Assembly: GCA_049366715.1 (NCBI GenBank) | Contig: JBMNCQ010000057.1 | Coordinates: 104,463-168,462 of the forward strand | Length of the DNA: 64,000 bases | Direction: 5' to 3' | Source: JBMNCQ01 sp049366715 | Lineage (GTDB): Bacteria; Bacillota; Peptococcia; Peptococcales; BICA1-8 | In this document: piece after piece, positions 8,881 through 17,415 of the stretch | Numbering within the stretch: the stretch's first letter is position 1 | Layout of the letters: every line of letters begins with the position of its first letter | Translations under genes and position numbers: made by a program | Notes under the pieces: model-generated | Seen by the model: the letters and a program-made list of their open reading frames with translations, nothing else | Told to the model about the DNA's origin: nothing | Database searches by the model: none

Positions 8881-10383
8881 TTGTTACCTAATTTTAACCT
8901 TATTTTGGGTGGATTAATGAGTGCTTTAACTTTTCAAAATATATTTATTTGTTTCATTGGTAATTTAATAGGTATTTTATTTGGTGCTATGCCTGGACTT
9001 ACCGGAAGCTTAGCAATTGCTGTACTGATTCCAGTTACCTTTGGTATGGATCCGATTAATGGATTATTATTAGTGGCTTCTGCTTACTGTGGAGCTATGT
9101 TTGGTGGTTCAATTTCTGCAATATTAATTAATACTCCAGGTACTGTTGCTGCAGCTGCAACCTGTCTCGATGGATACCCCATGGCTAAACAGGGAAGAGG
9201 TGGCGAGGCTTTAGGTATGGCAGCATATGCATCCTTTTTTGGTGGTATATTTAGTACTTTAGCACTTTTACTTTTTGGACCTCCTATTGCTAATTTAGCT
9301 TTAAAATTTGGGCCATCGGAATATTGTGCTTTGGGTTTAATGGGAATTGTAATAATTGTATCCATTTCTATGGATTCCCTAGTAAAGGGATTAATCTCAG
9401 GTGTAATAGGTTTATTGCTTGGAACTGTTGGGGCAGATCAAATTGTTGGTTTTGGTAGGTTTGCATTTGGTAGCACTTATTTACTTTCTGGAATTAATTT
9501 GCTGGCTGCCTTAATTGGCCTTTTTTCAGTTTCGCAAATAATTATCCTTGCTGAAGAAACAGGTGGACAAATTTTAGAAGTAAATAAGATTTCAGATAAA
9601 GTTCTTCTTAGTTTAAAACAATTAAAAGGTTCGTTATTGCCCATGCTTAGAGGCTCTATAATAGGTACTTTAATTGGTGCATTACCGGGGGCAGGTGCAA
9701 CAATAGCTACTTTTTTATCTTACGATATAAATAAGAGATATTCTAAAAACCCTGAAAAATATGGAACAGGTTTCATTGAAGCAGTGGCTTCGTGTGAATC
9801 TGCTAATAATGGTGTAACAGGTGGAGCTTTTACAACAATGTTGACTTTAGGTATTCCTGGTAATGAAGCGACTGCTATCATGATGGGAGGATTAATGATT
9901 TTAGGATTAAGGCCAGGCCCTAGTTTTTTTGTGGAAGGGAGTAACATTGCATACGGGTTTATTATGGGTCTTTTGATTTGTAATTTAATAATGCTTTTAC
10001 TCGGCCTTTCAGTATCTAAATATTTTGCAAAGTTAGTTAGATGTCCTAACAGTGTATTAGTAGCTTGTATAGCAGTTTTATGTGTAATAGGTACCTATGC
10101 CATTAATAATAGTATGTTGGATGTTTTAGTAATGTTTATAATGGGAATATTAGGTTATTTAATGAAAAAGGCCGGTTTTAGCCCTGTTCCTGTAGTCTTA
10201 GGAATGATTTTAGAGCCTATTATCGAAAGCAACCTTCATCGGTCATTACTAATATCTAAAGGGGGTTGGTCAATATTTGTTACCCGTCCGTTGACTCTGT
10301 TATTCTTATTAATAACAATTGTTGTAGTAGCACTTCCTTTTATAAAACAAAAGGGGAAATCAAGAAAAATTTGTGAAATGTAA
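8881..10383 (+). CDS. TTT transporter large permease TctA (set 1)
   Basis: A 500-residue integral membrane protein with roughly twelve membrane segments. The TctA signatures are clear: FGAMPGLTGSLAIAVLIP near the start, GGSISAILINTPGT, and ALPGAGATIATFLSYD in the second half, then TLGIPGNEATAIMMGG. TTG 8881 is taken as start because GGAGG ends about 10 bases upstream and sister TctA proteins begin at the same point. It forms the ion-coupled translocation channel together with TctB. Confidence 0.92.
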   Translation: MLPNFNLILGGLMSALTFQNIFICFIGNLIGILFGAMPGLTGSLAIAVLIPVTFGMDPINGLLLVASAYCGAMFGGSISAILINTPGTVAAAATCLDGYPMAKQGRGGEALGMAAYASFFGGIFSTLALLLFGPPIANLALKFGPSEYCALGLMGIVIIVSISMDSLVKGLISGVIGLLLGTVGADQIVGFGRFAFGSTYLLSGINLLAALIGLFSVSQIIILAEETGGQILEVNKISDKVLLSLKQLKGSLLPMLRGSIIGTLIGALPGAGATIATFLSYDINKRYSKNPEKYGTGFIEAVASCESANNGVTGGAFTTMLTLGIPGNEATAIMMGGLMILGLRPGPSFFVEGSNIAYGFIMGLLICNLIMLLLGLSVSKYFAKLVRCPNSVLVACIAVLCVIGTYAINNSMLDVLVMFIMGILGYLMKKAGFSPVPVVLGMILEPIIESNLHRSLLISKGGWSIFVTRPLTLLFLLITIVVVALPFIKQKGKSRKICEM

Positions 10384-10424
10384 TATGCTGAAAAGTGTAA
10401 AAGGAAAATGGGGTTGAGGATAAG

Positions 10425-10926
10425 ATGTCTCCTACGATATTAAAATTAGTATTAGCAATAATAGTAGGGGGATTTGGTGCTTTTGTTGCTGTAAAAGCTA
10501 AACTGCCTGCGGGTGTTTTTTTAGGACCAGTTATATTTGTGGGTACTTACAAAATATTCTCAGGTTTATTAATTGACAGGCCAGTATGGTTTAGAGTAGG
10601 TATACAGATTGCTATAGGAATAATACTTGGTTCAAATTTTTCTCAAGTGTGTCTGAAAATATTATATAAACTAATCAAGCCGGCGCTCACTGTGTGTTTT
10701 TTATGGCATTGGGAAGTGTGGGTATGGGGTTGTTATTTAACTTATTTTTGGGTGGGATGTCATTTCTGGAATTTTAAGTACAGCACCTGGTGGCTCTGCA
10801 GAAATGGTATTAATGGCTGAAAGTATGGGTCTAAGCACTGAAAAGATATTGATTTTGCAAATCTTAAGATTGCAGTTTGTTATGCTATTAATGCTTCCAA
10901 TGTCAAAGAAGTTTCTGAAGTTTGAA
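10425..10926 (+). pseudogene. AbrB-family membrane protein, two frameshifts
   Basis: The ATG at 10425 (after GGGGTTGAGGA) starts an AbrB-type transporter half: FGAFVAVKAKLPAGVFLGP and VGIQIAIGIILGSNF. After KPALT the similarity continues only by shifting frame near 10690 (MALGSVGMGLLFNLFLGG) and again near 10770 (GILSTAPGGSAEMVLMAES), ending at the TGA at 10924-10926. Read this way it would be about 165 residues, one AbrB repeat. The two shifts could be real decay or base-call errors. The next gene is the matching second repeat and is intact. Confidence 0.7.
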
Positions 10927-10948
10927 AAACAACGGGGGAAAACATGAT

Positions 10949-11419
10949 ATGGTTATGGGACAATGGTTTATCGTTGTTTTTGTTGCAATTTTTACAGGGC
11001 TACTTTTTTACTATTTTAATATTCCTGCAGGTGCCATGCTAGGTTCTTTATTAGCAACAACAGTGATTGTGCAATTTAAATATAAAAATAAAACTGATAT
11101 TCCGATTAATGTCAAACGTAGTGTTAGAGTTTTAATGGGTACTTTTGTTGGATTAGGAATGATAAGAGAGGGGCTTTATCAGATGCGGACATTATTTTGG
11201 CCTTTTGCCATAACAATTTTCTTAAATAAATTTTTTAAGTGGAAATTGACAGAGGCATTACTAAGTTCTATTCCTGCAGGATTATCAGAAGTTGGGATGA
11301 ATGCAGAAGAATTAGAAACAGATCTGGTGATTGTTACTACTATGCATTTAGTTCGCTTAATAGGAATGATTATAATAATTCCTTTTATAGTAAAGTTGTT
11401 CTTGCCCCGAGTTAATTAA
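10949..11419 (+). CDS. AbrB-family membrane protein (single repeat)
   Basis: A protein of about 156 residues with four or five membrane segments and the AbrB family pattern YFNIPAGAMLGSLLA and SIPAGLSEVGMNAEEL. Canonical AbrB-family transporters have two such repeats in one chain; here they are in two genes. The start at ATG 10949 is chosen for ACGGGGGAAA about 11 bases upstream; the frame is open from TTG 10922. The helix before KLTEAL looks slightly short compared with the family. Function is poorly known; it may help move the same organic acid as the TTT system. Confidence 0.65.
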   Translation: MVMGQWFIVVFVAIFTGLLFYYFNIPAGAMLGSLLATTVIVQFKYKNKTDIPINVKRSVRVLMGTFVGLGMIREGLYQMRTLFWPFAITIFLNKFFKWKLTEALLSSIPAGLSEVGMNAEELETDLVIVTTMHLVRLIGMIIIIPFIVKLFLPRVN

Positions 11420-11498
11420 TTTATAATTTATTACAGAGGTACTTGAAATTTTGGTTTTAGAAAAGTTAATTATCTTAATTGATTGTGAGGCTTTTATT

Positions 11499-12755
11499 AT
11501 GAATCTTCCAATATTTTATTCTATTCAACAGTTATTTGAGAATAATGAAATAAGAGATGTAGTAGCGGAATTAGATAATGGTTTAGAAGAGATCAGGTTT
11601 AGGGATATGTTTGTTCTAGGAGAAAAAATTGCGATAACTGTAGGAAGTAGAGGAATTGATAACTTAGATATAATTATCAAAAACTTGGTTTGTAAACTTC
11701 AAGAAATAGGGGTATCACCGTTTATTGTACCTTCCATGGGGAGCCATGGAGGGGCTACTGCTGAGGGACAGGTGGAAGTACTTAAAAGTTTAGGTATTTC
11801 CCAGGAAAAAATAGGGGTACCTATAATTTCAAATATGGAAGTAGTTGAACTCGGGAAGACATCCAGCGGTGTTATGGTGTATATGGATAAAAACGCATTA
11901 AATGCCGATGGAGTTATAGTTGTTAATAGAGTAAAACCCCATACCCGATTTAAAGCAAGAAATGAAAGCGGTCTTATGAAAATGATTTCTGTAGGTCTAG
12001 GAAAGCATAAGGGTTGTATTGAAATACATAATCACGGGATATATCCTGCAATAGTTGAAGCTGCCCGCTTAGCTTTGGAAAAAGCGCCAATTAGATTGGG
12101 GATAGGGCTTGTAGAAAATGCTTATGATCGAACGGCAAAGCTTAGGGTTGTTCCTAGAGAAAATTTAGAGGTTGTTGATGCAGAACTTCTTGAAGATGCG
12201 AAAAAAATGATGCCGTCTTTACCGATGGACGATATTGATTTAATTGTAGTAAAAGAAATGGGAAAAGATATCAGCGGGACAGGTATGGATGTAAATGTTT
12301 TGGGGCGGGTAACCAGTCCCTATCTAAATGAAATTGATAAACCACGGATTAAGAGAATTGTTGCTATGGATATTACTTCTAACTCCCATGGAAATGCCCT
12401 TGGAATGGGTTTAGCAGATGTGGTTTCTCGCAGACTTGCTAATAAAATTGATTTTAATGCTACATATGCTAATGTTGTATCAGCAGGAGTGCTTGATAGG
12501 GGAAAAATGCCTGTGGTTATGGAAAGTGATCAAGAGGTAATTCAAGTAGCTCTACAGTCAATTGAGAGATTAAATCTCGAAAAGGCCAGAATAGTATTTG
12601 TGAGAAATACTCTTGAGTTGGGACATTTAACTGTCTCAGAAAGTATTTATAAAGAAGTCGTAGGGTTACCTAATATTAAATATAATGATGAACCCTTTAA
12701 AATAGAATTAGATGAACAGGGTAATTTAACAGAGGATTGGTGGAACAAAATATAG
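11499..12755 (+). CDS. DUF2088 / LarA-fold protein
   Basis: About 418 residues from ATG 11499 (GAGG 8 bases upstream; the frame is open from TTG 11451). It carries the DUF2088 N-terminal domain related to lactate racemase: VPSMGSHGGATAEGQ, then VVNRVKPHTRFKA and ESGLMKMISVGLGKHKG. The LarA lysine motif SGGGK is absent, so it is a distant relative of the gene at 5859, not a duplicate. Proteins of this group often accompany hydroxyacid importers and UxaA-type lyases. It follows the AbrB genes and precedes a UxaA-type pseudogene. The exact reaction is unknown; isomerisation of a 2-hydroxyacid is a reasonable guess. Confidence 0.75.
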   Translation: MNLPIFYSIQQLFENNEIRDVVAELDNGLEEIRFRDMFVLGEKIAITVGSRGIDNLDIIIKNLVCKLQEIGVSPFIVPSMGSHGGATAEGQVEVLKSLGISQEKIGVPIISNMEVVELGKTSSGVMVYMDKNALNADGVIVVNRVKPHTRFKARNESGLMKMISVGLGKHKGCIEIHNHGIYPAIVEAARLALEKAPIRLGIGLVENAYDRTAKLRVVPRENLEVVDAELLEDAKKMMPSLPMDDIDLIVVKEMGKDISGTGMDVNVLGRVTSPYLNEIDKPRIKRIVAMDITSNSHGNALGMGLADVVSRRLANKIDFNATYANVVSAGVLDRGKMPVVMESDQEVIQVALQSIERLNLEKARIVFVRNTLELGHLTVSESIYKEVVGLPNIKYNDEPFKIELDEQGNLTEDWWNKI

Positions 12756-12778
12756 TATTTTATTATTAGGGGGAAATC

Positions 12779-13511
12779 ATGGATACAATTTTGGGGTATA
12801 GACGCGCTGATGGTAGAGTAGGTGTCCGTTAATCATGTAGTTATTATTCCGACGGTGGTTTGTGCTTTACATGTTGCCAAAAGTATTGCAGGTAAGGTAC
12901 CGGGTATTATTCATATTGCTAACTAATATGGCAGTGGTCAAATTGGAACAGATCTAGAACAAAGTTTTCGTACATTGTTAGGATTAGGTGCAAATGCAAA
13001 TGTGGCAGCAGTTATTATTGTGGGTTTAGGCTGTGAGTCATTAAGGCCGAAAAAACTTTTCGAGGCCATATCAGAGGACGGAAAAACCTGTAGAAATGCT
13101 GTTAATTCAAGAATCAGGAGGAACTTCAGCTACTATACAAAAGGGTATCATAATTGCTGAAAAATTACTTAAGGAATCTTATAGAATAAAAGCTGAACTT
13201 ATTCAGTGAGTAATATAATCTTTGGTCTGGAATGTGGAGGATCTGATACAACTTCGGGATTGGTTTCTAATCCCGTACTAGGCTGTGTTGTCGATTTAAT
13301 TATCAAGGCAGGCGGAAGTGCTATTCTTTTGGAAACACCCGAAATGATAGGAGCTGGGCATATCCTAGCTAATAGATATAAAAATGAATTAATAGCCGAA
13401 AAAATTTTTTAGGCAGTAAAAGCTTTTGAGGAAAGAGCTAGCTTCGAAAATGGAAACTTGAGAGAAACCCAGCCGAGCCTAGGCAATAAGGCAGGGGGAT
13501 TAACTACTTAG
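12779..13511 (+). pseudogene. UxaA-family lyase large domain (altronate dehydratase / SuyB type), decayed
   Basis: The ATG at 12779 follows TAGGGGG and begins ILGYRRADGRVGVR, the usual start of UxaA C-terminal-domain proteins. Similarity continues through several frames: VVIIPTVVCALHVAKSIAGK, then the intact piece LGLGANANVAAVIIVGLGCE (12975 on), then QESGGTSATIQKGI, then GLECGGSDTTSGLVSNPVLG (13206 on), then NKAGGLTT at the stop 13509-13511. Stops and frameshifts near 12830, 12925, 13100, 13207 and 13410 kill it, and the C-terminal end is missing. The family includes altronate and galactarate dehydratases and SuyB of (2R)-sulfolactate sulfo-lyase; which one this was cannot be settled by eye. 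Confidence 0.8.
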
Positions 13512-13972
13512 TTCGTGACCATCTGGGTCTAGCTTATGCAGTAATAATATCTGGTTTTTTGCAGGTGATATTCTTAGTAGCGGCTGGATTAGTTATAATC
13601 TATTATTTCAGAAAATTAGTTTTTCTTCCTACAAAAGCATTTGTACCAGCGGTGTTGTTTTTTACGGTTTTAGGAAGTCTAAACATTAAGAGGATTATAT
13701 TTTGACGCAGTTTTGTTAAGTTATTCGGTCTCTTTGGGTATTTTCTTAAGCTTATTGATTTTCCTATTATTCCTATAGTTTTAGGAATAATAGGAATGAT
13801 GGTGGATAATCAGTTTTTAAGAGCATATTTAATTTATAAAAATAATATTTTTGAGTTATTTACAAGGCCAATTTTTGATGCGCTTTTTGTAATAACTTTA
13901 GTATTCTTATTTATGCCTTTATTTAAGAAAATTAAAACTATTTATAATAAACCAATAAAAGTCCAACGGTAA
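13512..13972 (+). pseudogene. TctA C-terminal remnant
   Basis: Directly after the lyase remnant, a broken frame encodes the last part of a TctA permease: FVPAVLFFTVLGSLNIK, a shift near 13700, then SLGIFLKLIDFPIIPIVLG, NQFLRAYLIYKNNIFELF and TRPIFDALFVITLVFLF, ending at the TAA at 13970-13972. The N-terminal two thirds are gone. It implies that a second TTT system once accompanied the lyase and was lost by deletion. Confidence 0.7.
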
Positions 13973-14109
13973 TATGTCAATACCCAACTGGAAATAAATT
14001 TTGAAATATTAGCGATATTAGACTGTTTTTCAGCATAAAAAGGTGCAGTTAATAGACCTACCAAATTGAGTTATAAAATATGGCAGTATATGGAATACCA
14101 ACTGGGAAT

Positions 14110-14487
14110 TATTTAACCGTTGGCGGTGTATAAAGCCGGTTGCTATGAAGCAGAGCATAGACAAGACGGACAAATTTTCTGGCAGTTAGTGCAAGTGCCC
14201 TCTTATGTGGAGTTTTTGGGGTTTGGCTGTATTTTAAATCATAGAGCGCTTTAACTCGTAATCGTGCATTCTCACTTTGTTAGTAGCTTCCATGATGTAA
14301 TAACGCAAGTACCTGTTGCCGAATTTAATCAAATGTGTATGTGCAGCCGTAAAAGTGCCTGATAGATGCTTAGTCCAGGCAATATCCGCAAACTTAGTCA
14401 AAGCAGCATGATCATTGAAACGATGAATATCACCGATTTCTGCTACAATGCCGGCAGTGTAAACAGGCCTAATTCCTTTGATAGAAG
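14110..14487 (-). mobile_element. IS110-family transposase C-terminal remnant
   Basis: Read on the minus strand, the segment encodes the Transposase_20 region of IS110 elements: SIKGIRPVYTAGIVAEIGDI, RFNDHAALTKFADIAW, FGNRYLRYYIMEATNKVR. After a frameshift near 14240 it continues TPHKRALALTARKFVRLV up to the stop at 14110-14112. The N-terminal DEDD catalytic part is missing. The other end abuts a truncated alcohol dehydrogenase at about 14478-14487, so the element probably inserted in or deleted part of that gene. Similar short stretches CCCAACTGG (13983) and CCAACTGGG (14098) lie just beyond its 3' side. Inactive. Confidence 0.8.
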
Positions 14488-14915
14488 TTAATGAAATAGA
14501 TCCTGTAGCTTATGTTTTAGAACAAACCAAAGAAAAAGGAGCTGATTTTGTCTTCGAATGTGCCGGAGGTAGTGAAGCGGAGGGTTTTTTAGCAGGTTTT
14601 AAAACAATCCGCCAAGCATTTAAAATGGTAAAGGTAGAAGGGACAGTTGTACAAATTTCTCATCCTATGTTTGGGAAATCATTACAGTTAAATATTTCTT
14701 TAATGAAAGGAAAATGTGTAAATTATGTCTTTCCTAATCGTACGAGTCTGCGAACACTTCAGCATGCTATACATTTAGTATCTTCAAAGAAAGTTAATGT
14801 AAATTCCTTAATAAGTCACCGGATTAATGGTTTAGAAAATCTCCTTGAAGCATTTGAGATAACGACTAATAAGAAAAAATACCAAGCAACTAACCCAGCA
14901 CAATTAACTATATAA
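14478..14915 (+). pseudogene. Zinc-type alcohol dehydrogenase, C-terminal half only
   Basis: About 140 residues matching the end of the nucleotide-binding domain and the C-terminus of medium-chain dehydrogenases: DPVAYVLEQTKEKGADFVFE, AFKMVKVEGTVVQIS, and a closing LLEAFEITTNKKKYQ. The catalytic zinc domain and the Rossmann start are absent, removed at the junction with the IS110 remnant. The C-terminus looks intact. Without its zinc ligands it should not be an active enzyme. Confidence 0.75.
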
Positions 14916-15020
14916 AACCTCATTTAAATCAATGCAATTCTTCTACTATAGATAACCTATGGAAAGATAATTCTCCTGGGATGATAAATTAATAAACATG
15001 TTGTTAAGTTTTTGAACTAA

Positions 15021-15049
15021 AAGGAGCCATTTGTAGGCTCTTTTTTTTT
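15021..15049 (+). terminator. Rho-independent terminator
   Basis: GAGCC (15024-15028) and GGCTC (15036-15040) form a stem around ATTTGTA, followed by nine T. It closes the decayed region before the sigma-54 operon. Confidence 0.75.
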
Positions 15050-15101
15050 GCCTTAAAGAAAGTATAAATTGTGCAACTAAGGCTTCTGTCGTCGCTAAAG
15101 G

Positions 15102-15117
15102 CTTGGCGTAAGCCAAG
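15102..15117 (+). promoter_or_regulatory. Inverted repeat upstream of the sigma-54 promoter
   Basis: CTTGGC (15102-15107) and GCCAAG (15112-15117) flank GTAA. It lies about 65 bases upstream of the -24 element. It may be an activator site or part of a weak terminator, since TTTCTTT follows. The rest of 14916-15240 shows no coding potential. Confidence 0.35.
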
Positions 15118-15180
15118 TTTCTTTATAGGGTTTTAGTAAAAAATGCAAAACTGAACGCAATTGTAAAACCTTCGAAGATG

Positions 15181-15198
15181 TTGGCATAAAAGTTGCAA
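15181..15198 (+). promoter_or_regulatory. Sigma-54 (-24/-12) promoter of the oor/beta-oxidation operon
   Basis: TTGGCAT-N4-5-TTGCA matches the sigma-54 consensus. The GG at 15183-15184 and the GC at 15195-15196 are separated by exactly 10 bases, the required spacing. The predicted start of transcription is near 15208, leaving a leader of about 33 bases with GGAGG before the ATG at 15241. A TATAAT at 15201-15206 has no well-placed -35 partner. Sigma-54 promoters need an AAA+ activator; none is encoded in the window. Confidence 0.75.
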
Positions 15199-15240
15199 GA
15201 TATAATGATGTGTCTTTAATAACAACATGGAGGTAGTAGG

Positions 15241-15444
15241 ATGACTTCGAAAAAAGTATTCAAAGTTGTATTGATGCATGGTCGCTGTAAAGAATGTGGC
15301 ATATGTGTGGAATTTTGTCCTCAAAAAGTATTTCAACTAAATGAAAATAAACCTCAGGTAGCTGCAGAAGAATTGTGTACAGGATGTAGATTATGTGAAT
15401 ATCGCTGTCCTGATTTTGCCAGCACAATTAAGGAGGGAAACTAA
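15241..15444 (+). CDS. 2-oxoacid:ferredoxin oxidoreductase delta (ferredoxin) subunit
   Basis: A 67-residue protein with two [4Fe-4S] motifs: Cys16, 19, 22, 26 and Cys46, 49, 52, 56, both ending in CP. It is the OorD/KorD-type electron-relay subunit that hands electrons from the thiamine enzyme to soluble ferredoxin. GGAGGT precedes the ATG. It is the first gene behind the sigma-54 promoter and is separated from the alpha subunit by three bases, so translation is likely coupled. Confidence 0.9.
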   Translation: MTSKKVFKVVLMHGRCKECGICVEFCPQKVFQLNENKPQVAAEELCTGCRLCEYRCPDFASTIKEGN

Positions 15445-15447
15445 AAA

Positions 15448-16584
15448 GTGGGTAGATATAAGTTCTTGCAAGGTAATGAAGCTTGCGTGGAAGGTGCTAT
15501 CGCGGCGGGAGCAAGGTTTTTTGCTGGTTACCCCATTACCCCGTCATCCGAGATAGCTCAACAATCCTCCATTAAACTTCCTGCTATAGGAGGCTACTAC
15601 ATTCAAATGGAGGATGAGATTGCAAGTATGGCAGCGATTATTGGGGCATCCTTAACCGGAATGAAGTCTTTTACCGCAACTAGTGGCCCAGGTTTTTCTT
15701 TGATGCAGGAGAATTTAGGTGTCGCGATTATTGGTGAAGTTCCATGTGTCATTATGAATGTTTCTCGAGGAGGACCAAGTACAGGGTTAGCTACGAAACC
15801 AGCTCAAGGAGATGTAATGCAGGTAAGATGGGGTACTCATGGTGATCACTCAATTATTGTTTTGACGCCATCGTCAGCACAAGAGTGTTTTGATTTAACA
15901 ATTGAAGCCTTCAATCTTTCCGAAAAATACAGAACTCCCGTTATTTTGTTAACAGATAAATCTGTAGGTCATCTAAGAGAAAAAGTTTACATACGAGGCA
16001 GTGATGAGATTCAAATAATTAATCGAAAAAAACCTGATGTCAAACCGGAAAATTATTTACCTTATAAAGCTGATTCAGATGGGATACCACCACTTGCTTG
16101 TTATGGTGAAGAGCATCTTTTAAAAGTTAATAGTTCAATGCATGGTGAAGATGGATTGACTAAATTGACTTCCGGTATATCAACGGCACTAAATATGCGT
16201 TTAATAAAGAAGATTGAGGATAATGTATCGGAAATAAGTGATGTTAGGACCTTTCAGGTAGATGATGCAGAAATTATGATTATTTCTTTTGGCATTTCGG
16301 CTAGGTCCTCAAGAAAAGCAGTTACAAAGGCCCGAGCTTTAGGTTTAAGAGTTGGTCTAATTCAAATATTAGGATTATGGCCTTTCCCTGCTGAGAAAAT
16401 TAGAAATGTCTTAAAAAATTGTTCATATGTAGTTGTTGTAGAAATGAATATGGGACAGTTAGCATCAGAAGTTGAACAGGTTTTTAGAGACAAAACGATA
16501 TATAGGGTAAATAAGTGTAGCGGAGAAGATATTGTTCCAAATGAGATAATCCCGATACTTGAGGAGGTGGCTTCAAGCTTATGA
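15448..16584 (+). CDS. 2-oxoacid:ferredoxin oxidoreductase alpha subunit
   Basis: A 378-residue OorA/KorA-type subunit. Visible features are GNEACVEGAIAAGARFFAGY, the PITPSSEIA motif near the start, and TSGPGFSLMQENLG, all typical of the alpha chain that binds the substrate side of the thiamine site. The GTG start at 15448 follows AAGGAGG. The last codon overlaps the ATG of the beta subunit (16581). The family oxidises 2-oxoglutarate, pyruvate or branched and straight 2-oxoacids to acyl-CoA. In this operon, which contains a full butyryl-CoA oxidation set, a 2-oxoacid giving a short acyl-CoA is likely. Confidence 0.9.
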   Translation: MGRYKFLQGNEACVEGAIAAGARFFAGYPITPSSEIAQQSSIKLPAIGGYYIQMEDEIASMAAIIGASLTGMKSFTATSGPGFSLMQENLGVAIIGEVPCVIMNVSRGGPSTGLATKPAQGDVMQVRWGTHGDHSIIVLTPSSAQECFDLTIEAFNLSEKYRTPVILLTDKSVGHLREKVYIRGSDEIQIINRKKPDVKPENYLPYKADSDGIPPLACYGEEHLLKVNSSMHGEDGLTKLTSGISTALNMRLIKKIEDNVSEISDVRTFQVDDAEIMIISFGISARSSRKAVTKARALGLRVGLIQILGLWPFPAEKIRNVLKNCSYVVVVEMNMGQLASEVEQVFRDKTIYRVNKCSGEDIVPNEIIPILEEVASSL

Positions 16585-17405
16585 ATATGACATATAGGGA
16601 CTATTTACAAGAAGACATGTTTCCCCATATGTGGTGCAGCGGTTGCAGTCATGGGATAGTTTTAGGGTCTATTGCTAGGTCTTTGGCTACATTAAATATT
16701 CCACCAGCTAGAACTGTAGCAGTTTCAGGGATTGGGTGCTGGGGTAAATCAGATGAATACTTTAAAACCCATGCTTTACATGGAACTCACGGGAGAGCAC
16801 TGGCTTTTTCCACAGGAATTAAAATAGCAAAACCTGAATTAACAGTACTTACTCTTATGGGAGATGGTGATAGTGTAACTATTGGTGGCAACCATTTTAT
16901 ACATGCAGCCCGCCGAAATATTGATGTTACAGCAATTGTAACAAATAATTTTAATTATGGAATGACAGGTGGACAATACTCAGCCAGTTCCCCTGAAGGA
17001 AGCTTTTCAGCAACTTCTCGCTTTGGGACAGCAGAGCCAGGTTTTGATATTTGTGAATTAGCAAGAGTAGCGGGAGCTACATTTGTAGCTAGAGCTACTC
17101 CTTATCACATTACATTAATGGATAAATTAATTACTCAGGCTATTGAACATAAAGGATTCTCTTTAGTAGAGATACAGTGCTGTTGTCCAACGTATTTTGC
17201 AAGGTATAATTACAAATTTTCTGCTGTAGAGATGATGTATCACTTTAAAGAAAAGGCTGTTAATATTGCAAAATATAATCAATTAAGTGAAGAAGAAAAG
17301 AAAAAACATGTTCCAATAGGAAAGCTTTATGAATCAAATGAGCCCGATTTCCATTCTAAGTATCTTCAATTACAAAAACGTGCTGAGCTAAAAAGTGACT
17401 GTTAG
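16581..17405 (+). CDS. 2-oxoacid:ferredoxin oxidoreductase beta subunit (TPP binding)
   Basis: A 274-residue OorB/KorB-type subunit. It has the WCSGCSHG cysteine segment, GIGCWGK, the thiamine-pyrophosphate motif beginning MGDGDSVTIGGNH and ending NNFNYGMTGGQ, and CCCPTYFARYN near residue 195. It carries the catalytic cofactor and probably a [4Fe-4S] cluster. Its start overlaps the end of the alpha gene, which points to coupled translation. Confidence 0.9.
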   Translation: MNMTYRDYLQEDMFPHMWCSGCSHGIVLGSIARSLATLNIPPARTVAVSGIGCWGKSDEYFKTHALHGTHGRALAFSTGIKIAKPELTVLTLMGDGDSVTIGGNHFIHAARRNIDVTAIVTNNFNYGMTGGQYSASSPEGSFSATSRFGTAEPGFDICELARVAGATFVARATPYHITLMDKLITQAIEHKGFSLVEIQCCCPTYFARYNYKFSAVEMMYHFKEKAVNIAKYNQLSEEEKKKHVPIGKLYESNEPDFHSKYLQLQKRAELKSDC

Positions 17406-17415
17406 GGGGATAAAT

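Noticed and set aside
15201..15206. TATAAT as a sigma-A -10 element for the oor operon
   Set aside because: No -35 at 16-18 bases upstream; the TTGGCA hexamer is only 14 bases away and belongs to the sigma-54 match.
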